Assembly (NCBI GenBank): GCA_021811275.1
Contig: JAJZPI010000001.1
Coordinates: 1 to 64,000, forward strand
DNA length: 64,000 nucleotides
Reading direction: 5' to 3'
From: Deltaproteobacteria bacterium
Lineage (GTDB): Bacteria > Desulfobacterota > Desulfarculia > Desulfarculales > Desulfarculaceae
Shown here: in pieces, positions 38,893-47,432 of the stretch
Position numbering within the stretch: position 1 is the stretch's first letter
Layout: each line of letters starts with the position of its first letter
The notes under the pieces: generated by a model
What the model saw: only the letters and a program-made list of their open reading frames with translations
Databases searched by the model: none
What the model was told of the DNA's origin: nothing
Position numbers and translations under genes: made by a program

Positions 38893-40941
38893 ATGAAACC
38901 CGCTTTCGAGCAAAAAGATCAGGAGGCGGCCGCCGAGCCGGCGGCTAAACGCCTTTCCTTGGTTGCTCCCGGCCAGGCGACCTGCGCCCTGTCCGCCTCG
39001 CCCAAGGGCCGTGCCTTAAAGATCGGGGCGTTTCTAGGCCTGCTGGCCCTGTCCTGCCTGGCCGCCTATCTTGGTATGGCCGACGGCGGGGCCTGGTTGA
39101 CCGGCTCCCTGCCCAACTTCTGGTCGCGCATCATCGCCCAGGTCGGGCAGGTCGTGCTGGTGCTCAACGTGCTGGCTTTGTTATGGCGCATCTACCTGGT
39201 CCTGACCTACAAGCCGGTGCCCGAGTGCGCCGTGGGCGAGCTGCCCTCCTTGACCGTGGTCATCCCGGCCTACAACGAAGGCCGGCAGGTGGCTGACACC
39301 ATGTTCAGCGTGGCGGCCAGCGACTATCCGGCCGACAAGCTCCAGATCATCGCCGTCGATGACGGCTCTCAGGATGACACCTGGCTTTGGATGCAGCGGG
39401 CCAACGCCGAGATGCCCGGACGCTTCACCCTCATCCGCCAGCCCCGCAACATGGGCAAGCGCCACGCGCTCTACGAGGGTTTCCGGCAGAGCGTGGGCGA
39501 GTTCCTGGTGACCATCGACAGCGACTCCATGATCGAGCCGCCGACCCTGCGTCGCCTGGTGAGCCCCATGGTCAAGGACCAGGTGGTGGGCGGCGTGGGC
39601 GGCAACGTGCGCGTGCTCAACATGAAGGCAGGCCTCATCCCCCGCATGATGGAGGTGGCTTTCACCTTCGGCTTCGATTTCCTGCGCGCCTCGCATAGCC
39701 GGGTCAACACCGTTATGTGCACCCCCGGCGCGCTCTCGGCCTACCGCAAGAGCGCCGTGATGCCCGTGCTGGACCAGTGGCTAAACGAGACCTGGCTTGG
39801 CAAGCCCTACCGCATCGGCGAGGACCGCTACCTGACCAATCTTATCCTGCGTCAGGGCTACCATGTGCTTTTCCAGAGCAACGCCATGGTTTTCACCAAC
39901 GTGCCCGTCAAATACAAGGGCCTGGTGAAGATGCTCATGCGCTGGGCGCGCAGCGACATCCGCGAATCCATCGACATGAACGGCTTCCTGTTCAAGAAGT
40001 TCCGCCGTAGCTCGGCCCTGGGCGCGCGCATCAACCTGCTCTTGAGCTGGGTGGACATGACCGTCTGCCAGGTGCTCATGGTCAGCGGCATGATCTCGCT
40101 CTTGACCCTGCCGCCGGTGGTGGCCCTCTACACCCTTATCGGCGCGGCGGTGGTGGGCCTGGTGCCCATGACGGTCTACCTGATCCGTCATCGCAGCCCG
40201 CGGGCCCTGTGGGCCATCCCCTACAGCGTGTTCTACGTGGCGGCCCTGGCCTGGATCCCGGTGTACGCCATCGTCACCGTGCACAAGTCCGGCTGGCTCA
40301 CCCGCCAGATCAAGCCCCAAGCCAGCCGGCGGCCCTGGCTGGCCATGGCCCGCTTCGCCCCGATCTATGCCACCGCCGGCATCGTGGCCGTGTTGGTGGG
40401 TTCGGGCGCCTCGCTTTATACCGCCGGGAACAATACCCCAGCGCCCTTGACCCAGGTTGCCTCCTCCGACCAGGCCGGCCTGGGCTTCAAGCTCGCCAGC
40501 TCCGGCTCCGACTCATCGAAGGTCCAAGGCGAAGCCCCCCGTTGGAGTCTTTCCGCCGCCCGCTCCAGCCTGGACCAGGAGGCCGGACTTATCAACCTGG
40601 AGGGGGTGGAGCTGGTCCTTTATCAGAGGGACGGCAACAAGATGCGCTTCCACGGCGATCGGGCTGAGTACGACCCCAGCGACCGCTCGGTAACCCTGGA
40701 GGGCAATGTCAGGGGCGTGACCACCAACGGCATGTTCCTGACCACCAAGTCCCTTTCCTACTCCGAGGCCGACAAGCTGGTGGAAACCGACGATGACGTG
40801 GTGCTTACCGGCCAGGACTTCAAGTTCAAGGGCCGGGGCATAACCATGGACATGGCCAAGAACCGCACCGTTTTCAAGAAGGCCTCATCCTCGCGGGTGA
40901 CCGCCGTCATGGGCCAGCCAGCCCGGGCCGCCACCATGTAA
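38893..40941 (+). CDS. Processive family-2 glycosyltransferase (synthase-like) with C-terminal LptC-like domain
   Basis: VVIPAYNEGRQVADTMFSV, IIAVDDGSQDDTW, TIDSDSMIEP, IGEDRYLTN, MRWARSDIRE; C-terminus INLEGVELVLYQRDGNKMRFHGDRAEYDPSDRSVTLEGNVRGVTTNGMFLTTKSLSYSEADKLVETDDDVVLTG. Confidence 0.85.
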   Translation: MKPAFEQKDQEAAAEPAAKRLSLVAPGQATCALSASPKGRALKIGAFLGLLALSCLAAYLGMADGGAWLTGSLPNFWSRIIAQVGQVVLVLNVLALLWRIYLVLTYKPVPECAVGELPSLTVVIPAYNEGRQVADTMFSVAASDYPADKLQIIAVDDGSQDDTWLWMQRANAEMPGRFTLIRQPRNMGKRHALYEGFRQSVGEFLVTIDSDSMIEPPTLRRLVSPMVKDQVVGGVGGNVRVLNMKAGLIPRMMEVAFTFGFDFLRASHSRVNTVMCTPGALSAYRKSAVMPVLDQWLNETWLGKPYRIGEDRYLTNLILRQGYHVLFQSNAMVFTNVPVKYKGLVKMLMRWARSDIRESIDMNGFLFKKFRRSSALGARINLLLSWVDMTVCQVLMVSGMISLLTLPPVVALYTLIGAAVVGLVPMTVYLIRHRSPRALWAIPYSVFYVAALAWIPVYAIVTVHKSGWLTRQIKPQASRRPWLAMARFAPIYATAGIVAVLVGSGASLYTAGNNTPAPLTQVASSDQAGLGFKLASSGSDSSKVQGEAPRWSLSAARSSLDQEAGLINLEGVELVLYQRDGNKMRFHGDRAEYDPSDRSVTLEGNVRGVTTNGMFLTTKSLSYSEADKLVETDDDVVLTGQDFKFKGRGITMDMAKNRTVFKKASSSRVTAVMGQPARAATM

Positions 40942-40984
40942 CCTGACCATGGGCGCAACAGCGCCCAGCCCCAAGCATCACCAC

Positions 40985-41018
40985 CGGCCGGTCCCAATCA
41001 GGACCGGCCGTTTTTTTT
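40985..41018 (+). terminator. Rho-independent terminator
   Basis: CGGCCGGTCC-CAATCA-GGACCGGCCG followed by T8. Confidence 0.93.
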
Positions 41019-41049
41019 ACCGGGAGGTCAGGCCACCCGATCTTCGGTC

Positions 41050-41140
41050 TAATACCAAGCGCGCAAGCGCTCGCGAGGCAGGGCACAACTACGCTTTTGC
41101 CCTGCCGATCGGTGGCTAAAGCCATGGAAGGCTGTGATCG
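41050..41140 (-). repeat. Possible divergent copy of the dispersed ATACCAA repeat
   Basis: Reverse complement shares TCCATGGCTTT…TTGGTATTA with 36847-36899 but has a longer interior. Confidence 0.35.
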
Positions 41141-41493
41141 CATATTGAGGCCATTGCATGGTTAAATACAAATATAGCTCGTAAAATCAGACAATAATCC
41201 CTTCCAACATAATTTGACCATGCAATGGCCGATACGGGCCACGGATCCACCCTAGCCAACAAGTTGGCTAGGGACCCCGGGGAAGGCCCGCCAAATTACG
41301 AACCTGGCAAGGTAAGCAATTTGAGAGACTTGGCAAAATCACACTTTTGCCAAGACGACATTGCGCGGGGCAGGGCGCCCCGTGCAATGGTTTCATATTT
41401 TGGCGTAAAAGGTTCGGCCCGTCCGCAGACTGTTGCCAGCCTGCGGACGGGCCGAATTGGGGGAAGCAGGGACCAGCCTGGAATGGTCCCTGC
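41077..41493. ncRNA. Array of consecutive perfect or near-perfect hairpins; candidate structured RNA or element
   Basis: Stems: 41077-41106 (9 bp), 41149-41230 (18 bp, one G/T), 41250-41273 (11 bp), 41329-41354 (10 bp), 41359-41389 (13 bp, one G/T), 41413-41456 (16 bp), 41466-41493 (10 bp); no supported ORF. Confidence 0.45.
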
Positions 41494-41770
41494 GCTATTT
41501 ATATGCGATTGCCATGCCAGCGAAACTCGGGCTGGCCCTGTCAGCATTCTAACTTAATAATCGCTGTAAAAACAAATAATAAGCTAGTGTGCTGGTGGGA
41601 TGCCGGAGGCTTGGGGCCAGCCTGCCGGGGCCCACGGCTTGCGAAATGCAACTTCGGGCCCGGCCAAGCCAGAAAAATGCAACTCATACCGCAGCGGACC
41701 AGTTCGTAAAAAGGGGGGGAAATGCCTTTACCACCAGGGCTGGGGTTGCTAGGATAGCGCTAACCACTAC

Positions 41771-42595
41771 ATGAGGGGAGGGCGCTGCTTGAACGGAAGA
41801 GGAGGGCGCTTTCGGCGAGGCTGGTGGACGCCCCTGGGGCTCCTGGCCCTGGCCTTGGGTCTTTGGCTGGCCGGCTGCGCCTCCAAGGCCCCCAGCCCCC
41901 CCCGCCGTGCCGAGCCCTCCAGCCCCGAAAGCAAGAAGACCAAACCCACTCAGCGCCCCTACACGGTAATGGGAAAGACCTATTACCCCATGCCCTCTGC
42001 CGACGGCTATCAGGAGAAGGGGCTGGCCTCCTGGTATGGCCCCAACTTCCATGGCAAACGGACCAGCAACGGCGAAGTCTACGACATGGAAGCCATGACC
42101 GCCGCGCACAAGACCCTGCCCCTGGACACCTGGGTGGAGATAACCAACCTGGACAGCGGGAGCAAGGCGGTGGTGCGGGTCAACGACCGCGGACCCTTTG
42201 TGGATGGACGGATCATCGACCTTTCCAAGGCCGCCGCCCGCGAACTGGGCGTGCTGGGACCAGGAACGGCCAGGGTCGAGGTGGTGGCCCTGGGCTACCG
42301 CAAGCTGGGCACCGGCGTTGCCGGGCGTCCCGCCGAATATGAGCCTCCGGCTTCCTATGACGTGGGCACCTTCACGGTGCAGGTGGGAGCCTTCACCGTA
42401 AAGTCCAACGCCGACCGCCTGGCTGCCAACCTGCGCCCGGTCTGGAAGAACGTGTTCGTGGTGCGCTATGACCGCGGAGACGCGATCTTCCACCGCGTGC
42501 GGGTGGGCAAGGTGGAAACCCTGGCTCAAGCCAAGGAGTTGGAAGGCAGGTTACGTCAGGCCGGACAGTTACAGTCCTTCACCGTGGCCTGGTAG
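41771..42595 (+). CDS. rlpA: RlpA-like septal ring lytic transglycosylase with SPOR domain
   Basis: Lipobox LAGCAS; GLASWYGPNFHGKRTSNGEVYDMEAMTAAHKTLPLDTWVEITNLDSG; C-terminal SPOR FTVQVGAFTVKSNADRLAANL. Confidence 0.93.
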   Translation: MRGGRCLNGRGGRFRRGWWTPLGLLALALGLWLAGCASKAPSPPRRAEPSSPESKKTKPTQRPYTVMGKTYYPMPSADGYQEKGLASWYGPNFHGKRTSNGEVYDMEAMTAAHKTLPLDTWVEITNLDSGSKAVVRVNDRGPFVDGRIIDLSKAAARELGVLGPGTARVEVVALGYRKLGTGVAGRPAEYEPPASYDVGTFTVQVGAFTVKSNADRLAANLRPVWKNVFVVRYDRGDAIFHRVRVGKVETLAQAKELEGRLRQAGQLQSFTVAW

Positions 42596-42727
42596 AGGAA
42601 GGTGCGGGGCCGCGGAGCGCGCCACGGCCTATGCCCGCCGATTCGGCGGCGGATACCGGTGCCTGGAGAGGAACTGCTTGATCTGGGCGGAGGGTCGGGG
42701 CGGACCCGCCAGTACCGGGCAGGAAGT

Positions 42728-43012
42728 CTAGCCCTCGTTGACGCGCTTGCGCAACACGCCCGAGGTCTTGAAGACCACCACCTTGCGGGCGCGCAGTTGC
42801 AGGTCGGCGCGCGTCTGGGGGTTGCGGCCACGGCGGGCCTGCTTGGATTTGACCATGAACTTGCCGAAGCCGCTGACCAGAATGTCTTCGCCCTCGGCCA
42901 GGGTACCCTTCATGAGCTCCAGCAGGGTTTCCACGACGTCCCGAGCCTGGCTTTTGGGCAGTTGGGCGTTCTGGTAAACTTGATCTATTATGTTCTCCTT
43001 GGTCAGCGCCAC
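42728..43012 (-). CDS. ihfA: Integration host factor alpha-type (HU/IHF family) DNA-binding protein
   Basis: MALTKENIIDQVYQN…VETLLELMKGTLAEGEDILVSGFGKFMVKSKQARRGRNPQTRADLQLRARKVVVFKTSGVLRKRVN. Confidence 0.9.
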   Translation of the reverse strand: MALTKENIIDQVYQNAQLPKSQARDVVETLLELMKGTLAEGEDILVSGFGKFMVKSKQARRGRNPQTRADLQLRARKVVVFKTSGVLRKRVNEG

Positions 43013-43087
43013 CAGATGCCCCTCCTTAGATTTTGATGTGGCAGTTTTAACGCGCCGAGCACAACGGTTCGTTAGATTGCTGGTAGG

Positions 43088-43118
43088 CGAATATGCACCA
43101 AGGTCAACCTCTTGTCAA
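43088..43118 (-). promoter_or_regulatory. Candidate sigma-70 promoter for the IHF gene
   Basis: Minus strand TTGACA (43118-43113) with AT-rich -10 candidate about 16-19 nt downstream. Confidence 0.4.
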
Positions 43119-43151
43119 CACCTTACCCTTCTCGCCCAACAAAAATTCGCA

Positions 43152-43180
43152 TTGCGGGAAGCATGGTGAGTGCCTATAAT
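43152..43180 (+). promoter_or_regulatory. Sigma-70 promoter of ssrA
   Basis: TTGCGG-N17-TATAAT, about 24 nt upstream of the tmRNA 5' end. Confidence 0.75.
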
Positions 43181-43203
43181 AAAATATGAACGCATCAATT
43201 CCC

Positions 43204-43561
43204 GGGGGCGACATGGTTTCGACGGGGATGGTTGCGGTCCAAGTTGCATGTCGGGGGTCTCTCCGGCCCGTAACCCGGGGGGAAAAAAAGTAAGCGCAGA
43301 CGATTACGCTTACGCCGTAGCCGCGTAAATAGGCTACCGTCCGCCCTGCCCGCTTCCGCGGGGCAGGAGCCGGGCGCCGATTAGCGGAATAGGGAACGGA
43401 CGCCGCCTCGCAGGTCCGGGACCGAAAACAAATGGGAGGCTGGCCAGTCGGGCACCCTGTCCGTGGGGGGCGCGAAAGGCGAGATCAAAGCACGGAATAA
43501 GCATGTAGAAGCTTGGGCCAAAGATCTTCGGACGGGGGTTCGATTCCCCCCGCCTCCACCA
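43204..43561 (+). ncRNA. ssrA: Transfer-messenger RNA; tag ORF 43296-43328 encodes ADDYAYAVAA*
   Basis: 5' GGGGGCGACATGGTTTCGACGGGGAT; 3' GGGTTCGATTCCCCCCGCCTCCACCA; pairing acceptor stem; tag reading frame ends in AA-TAA. Confidence 0.97.
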
Positions 43562-43570
43562 GGGACCAAT

Positions 43571-43606
43571 AACCCCTCCGCTCCAGCGGGGGGGTTTCTT
43601 TTTATG
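43571..43606 (+). terminator. Rho-independent terminator of ssrA
   Basis: CCCCTCCGCT-CC-AGCGGGGGGG followed by TTTCTTTTT. Confidence 0.85.
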
Positions 43607-43931
43607 CCTTTGTGGAGGACGATCTAGAAGAAACCATGCCCCGCTACCCGGACAAGCGGCGTGGCTAACTCTCGCTGCTTGCCCAGGCCCTTGCCCAAGC
43701 CGGCTTCGGAAGGCCGTGCAAGGTTGGAAATGACTTGAAGGGTACCGGCGGCAGTTACGGCTTCGGCGCCATCAGCGGCATCGGCCGTGCCCCGGGGCGG
43801 GGCGTCAAGGACCTGGACCCGCTGGCCGTCAGGCGCTTGGTGGAGAAGCTTACGAATTTTCTGGAAAGGATGCGCGTGGTCTTCGCCGCTACCTGTAAGG
43901 CGCTCTGGGATCGCCGCCGCGGGATTGACCA

Positions 43932-44099
43932 ACGGCCGTAAGCCAGGACAAAGGATCGCCCGAAAAGCTTACGTATATCGATGGCAGCGAGGAAAGCCGA
44001 GTCCTGCTCGCGGCCTTGCTCAGGCGGGCGGGGTTCACTGCAGGCATGGCGTTTGACGGCCAGGAAGCCCCGCTGGCGGTGGAGTTGCATCCGCCTTGA
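43932..44099 (+). pseudogene. Possible degraded CDS remnant downstream of ssrA
   Basis: Open frame TAVSQDKGSPEKLTYIDGSEESRVLLAALLRRAGFTAGMAFDGQEAPLAVELHPP* with no start codon. Confidence 0.3.
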
Positions 44100-44344
44100 G
44101 CCAGCCCGGTTGCCGGGTCAAGGGCAAGAGGCCCCCGCGCACCGGAACCGGCAACCCGAGCGGCCCATCATGAGTCGCGCGGGCCAGGCAGGGATGCGCG
44201 GGAGCCACTAAAAATATAATTACAAACAGAAACCATCTGCAACAATGGCCTGGCCTTCCGGATCGGCCAATGCCGCGGGTGGCGGGGCATTCTTAACTCA
44301 AAATTTTCCCATTCGTTAGGGAGCGCAGGTCAACGGTCACCCGT

Positions 44345-46090
44345 TTAGGCGGACCCCGGTGGTCCGCCGGTCCAGTCGTCCCGCAGGGCCTCCAAAGTGC
44401 CAATGGGTAGACCCAGCTCCTTGGCCTTGAGAACCCGGCGCAGTAGCCGCCTACCGGCGTTGCGAGGTAGCTCGTCGGTGAACTCCAGCTCGTTCAAAGG
44501 TAGGTAGGGGGAAATCTCCGCCCGGGCCAGGGCCTTGAGCACCTCCTTGAGCTCCCAGCCCGGCTTGTTGCCCGGATGCAGCCGCACGAAGCCCTTGAAC
44601 CAGGGGCTCTTGTCCGTGGCGGGCTGGATAACGGCGCACTCGGCTACCGCCGGATGCCTGGCAAGGGCGCGCTCCACCTCGTAGGGGCCCACCAGGCGGC
44701 CGAATACCCTGAGCACGTCGTCCTTGCGCCCGCTCAGGTAGTAATAGCCGTCCTCGTCCACGGTAGCCAGGTCGCCGCTCAGATACCAGCCATGGCTGAC
44801 CAGGCTATCCTCGCGGCCGGCCTCCCCCCACAGCCCTGAGAACATGGAGGGCCAGCCGGGTTTGAAGGCCAGCTCCCCCAGAGTCAGGAGAGGCTGGCTC
44901 CGGCCCAGGCTGTCGATAACCTCGGCCTGCACCCCGGGCACGGGCCTTCCCGCCGAGCCCAGCTTGATGTCCTGGCCGGGGAAATTGGCCAGTGCGATCA
45001 TGCCAATTTCGGCGCTCCACCAAGTGTCGTGGATATGCCGGCCCAGGTTGTTGCGGAACCAGAAGAAATCTTTGGGCGGCAGGGGCCGGCCCACGGTGGC
45101 CACGTGCCCCAGGCCGTCGAGCCGGTAGCGCTTGGGCAGGTCCTCGCCGGCTTGCTTCAGCAGTTCGATGATGCCCGGCCTGGTGTACCAGGTGGTGGGC
45201 TGGTGGAGTTCCAGGGCCCGATACCAGTTGGAAGGGCTGAACTCGCCGCCCACCATGAGGACCGCCGAGCCGCAAAGCCAGGGGGCCAGGCCGCCGTAAA
45301 CCGTTGCCGAGAACCAGCCGGGCAGGCCGTCGGTCCAGCAGAGACTCCCTGGCCCCAGGTCCAGCACGTAACGGCCGGTCATAAGGAGGCCGGCCATGCC
45401 GCCGTGGGTGTGTACCACTCCCTGTGGCGGGCCGTCGCCGCCGGAGGTGAAAATGATGTAAAGGGGGTGCTCTGGCCCAACCCAGCGCGGCGGGCGCTCC
45501 TTGGGCTGGCCGGGCAGCAGCCGGCTGACCAGCTCTTCCCGGACATGGCGGCCGGTGGGCTTGCCCGTGGTCAGCAGCAGGGTGGTGCCGTCCGCCAGGG
45601 TCTCCCGTGGCAGTTTGCGCGCCAGGGTGGGGGTGCTGACCATGACCTTGGGGGCCATGCGGGCCACCAGCCAGTGCAGCTCATAGGGCGTGAGGTCCGG
45701 GGGCAGGGGACAGAACACGGCCCCTAGGCGGGCGGCGGCCAGGACCGCCAGATGAGTTTCCGGCCGGGCCGGCAGAAAGACGGCCAGGCGGTCGCCGGGC
45801 ATTAGACCCAAATCGGCCAGCATGTTGGCCCATTGGCAGGAGAGTTCCCTGAGCTCGCCGAAGGTGTAGGCGTTCACCTCCGCGCCGTGGTCGAAGATCA
45901 GGGCCAGTTTCCCCGCGGTCTCCGGAGAGTCGGCCCAGCGGTCGATGGCCTCGTAGGCTAGATTGTAGCGGTCGGAGCCGCGCCAGGTGAACTCGTCCAG
46001 GATGGTGTCCCACTTGAAGTTGAGATAGGCCTCCTCATACGAGCCCAGGCGGCTACGGGAGTCTTCGGCCCTGATGCGGGTGCGTATCAC
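44345..46090 (-). CDS. AMP-dependent acyl-CoA/acetyl-CoA synthetase
   Basis: IIFTSGGDGPPQGVVHTHGG, TWWSAEIGMI, YYLSGRKDDVLRVFGRLVGPYEVERAL; GTG start overlapping the upstream stop (GTGA). Confidence 0.92.
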   Translation of the reverse strand: MIRTRIRAEDSRSRLGSYEEAYLNFKWDTILDEFTWRGSDRYNLAYEAIDRWADSPETAGKLALIFDHGAEVNAYTFGELRELSCQWANMLADLGLMPGDRLAVFLPARPETHLAVLAAARLGAVFCPLPPDLTPYELHWLVARMAPKVMVSTPTLARKLPRETLADGTTLLLTTGKPTGRHVREELVSRLLPGQPKERPPRWVGPEHPLYIIFTSGGDGPPQGVVHTHGGMAGLLMTGRYVLDLGPGSLCWTDGLPGWFSATVYGGLAPWLCGSAVLMVGGEFSPSNWYRALELHQPTTWYTRPGIIELLKQAGEDLPKRYRLDGLGHVATVGRPLPPKDFFWFRNNLGRHIHDTWWSAEIGMIALANFPGQDIKLGSAGRPVPGVQAEVIDSLGRSQPLLTLGELAFKPGWPSMFSGLWGEAGREDSLVSHGWYLSGDLATVDEDGYYYLSGRKDDVLRVFGRLVGPYEVERALARHPAVAECAVIQPATDKSPWFKGFVRLHPGNKPGWELKEVLKALARAEISPYLPLNELEFTDELPRNAGRRLLRRVLKAKELGLPIGTLEALRDDWTGGPPGSA

Positions 46091-47136
46091 ATCATGCCTC
46101 CCATCCAAACGCCGTAGATGCCGTGCACCTGACGGGCCTTTCTGACCAGCGCGATGCCCCGCTCGCTTCTGGCTCGGGCTAATATCTCCTCGCCCTGGCC
46201 CAAACCCAGGAGTCCCAGCAGGGTTTGGCGCACCGAGGCGGCCAGGGCCTCGGGATTGTAGCCGCCCTCCAGAGCTAGCATGAGGGGCACGCCGCGCTCG
46301 GGGCCCAGACGGCGCACCAAGGCCCCCAGGCCGGCGAAGGCCTCCTCGCTGAGCTGGGTGCTGCCCAGGGGGTCTTCCTTGTGGGCGTCGAAGCCGGCCG
46401 CCACCAGGATCAACTCGGGCTCGTAGCCTTCCACCACCTGTGGCAGCACTTCTCGGTAGAGGCTGAGCACGTCGGCGTCGGAGGCGTCGTAGGGCAGGCA
46501 GACGTTCATGGTGTAGCCCGCGCCCCGGCCCATTCCCACATCCTCCCAGTCGCCGGTGTGAGGGTATGCCTGAAAATAGTGGGTGGAAAAATAGAACACC
46601 CCTGGGTCGCGGTAAAAGATGTCCTGGATGCCGTTGCCGTGGTGGACGTCCCAGTCCACGATCAGCACCCGCTTGAGTCCGAGAGCCGCCCGCGCCCAGG
46701 CCGCGGTCACGGCCAAGTTGTTGAAGATGCAGAACCCCCCCGCCTGGCCTCCCAGGGCGTGGTGGCCCGGCGGCCGCACCAGGGCGAAACAGATAGGGCA
46801 CTGGCCGGAGAGCACCGCTTCCAGCCCGCGCAGGCAGCCACCGGCGGCCAGCCAGGCGGCGTGGCAGCTATTGGCGCTGGCCGTGGTGTCGGAGGCCAGG
46901 TTGGTGAAGGCCCGCCGGGCGGTGGCCAGCACCAGTTGTACATGGGCCGGTGAATGGGCCAGCTCGATCTGCTCCAGGGTGGCCGGGGAGGGGTCGAAGA
47001 AAAAAAGCTGGCTCGAGAATTCCCTGTCCAGCATGCCGTATACCGCCGCCAGCCGCTCCGGGCTCTCCGGGTGGCTCAGGCCGGTCTTGTGGGTGAGGTA
47101 GGCGGGGTCTTTGACTATGCCCAGCTTCGGGCCCAT
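46087..47136 (-). CDS. Histone-deacetylase-family (AcuC-like) protein
   Basis: HPESPERLAAVY, ALVRPPGHHALGGQAGGFCIFNNLAV, VLIVDWDVHHGNGIQDIFY, AAGFDAHKEDPLG. Confidence 0.94.
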   Translation of the reverse strand: MGPKLGIVKDPAYLTHKTGLSHPESPERLAAVYGMLDREFSSQLFFFDPSPATLEQIELAHSPAHVQLVLATARRAFTNLASDTTASANSCHAAWLAAGGCLRGLEAVLSGQCPICFALVRPPGHHALGGQAGGFCIFNNLAVTAAWARAALGLKRVLIVDWDVHHGNGIQDIFYRDPGVFYFSTHYFQAYPHTGDWEDVGMGRGAGYTMNVCLPYDASDADVLSLYREVLPQVVEGYEPELILVAAGFDAHKEDPLGSTQLSEEAFAGLGALVRRLGPERGVPLMLALEGGYNPEALAASVRQTLLGLLGLGQGEEILARARSERGIALVRKARQVHGIYGVWMGGMM

Positions 47137-47432
47137 GCGGCGCTCCCCTATGTTGTCCTTGGCCTATCCTGCCGGGCGCGGAGGCGATGCTCTCCGCCAT
47201 GTCCTTGAGGCTCACATACCTGTCCCGGCCGGTCAAGAGGAAGAATGGCCAACCCCCGAGTTCCTTCTGCCTGCAAGGCGGGCTTTACCGTGGCCGCCGA
47301 GCCCCCGGCGTCTCCTACTTGCCAAGCAGGCTTTCAAGACGTAAAAAGCCTATCAGCCGCCTGCATTCTGCCGGGGCATTCGACTCCCGGCCGGAGGCGG
47401 GCAGGGCGCGGCAACGAAATCATGGACGGGGC

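Noticed and set aside
41041-41760. Retron, group II intron, integron attC array or CRISPR as explanation of the hairpin field
   Set aside because: No reverse transcriptase, integrase or cas gene nearby, no domain-V-like motif, and the stems do not repeat one another as CRISPR repeats would.
47137-47432. TPP riboswitch upstream of thiE-thiM
   Set aside because: Could not find the conserved CUGAGA / ACCUGAUC-type core motifs in the leader.
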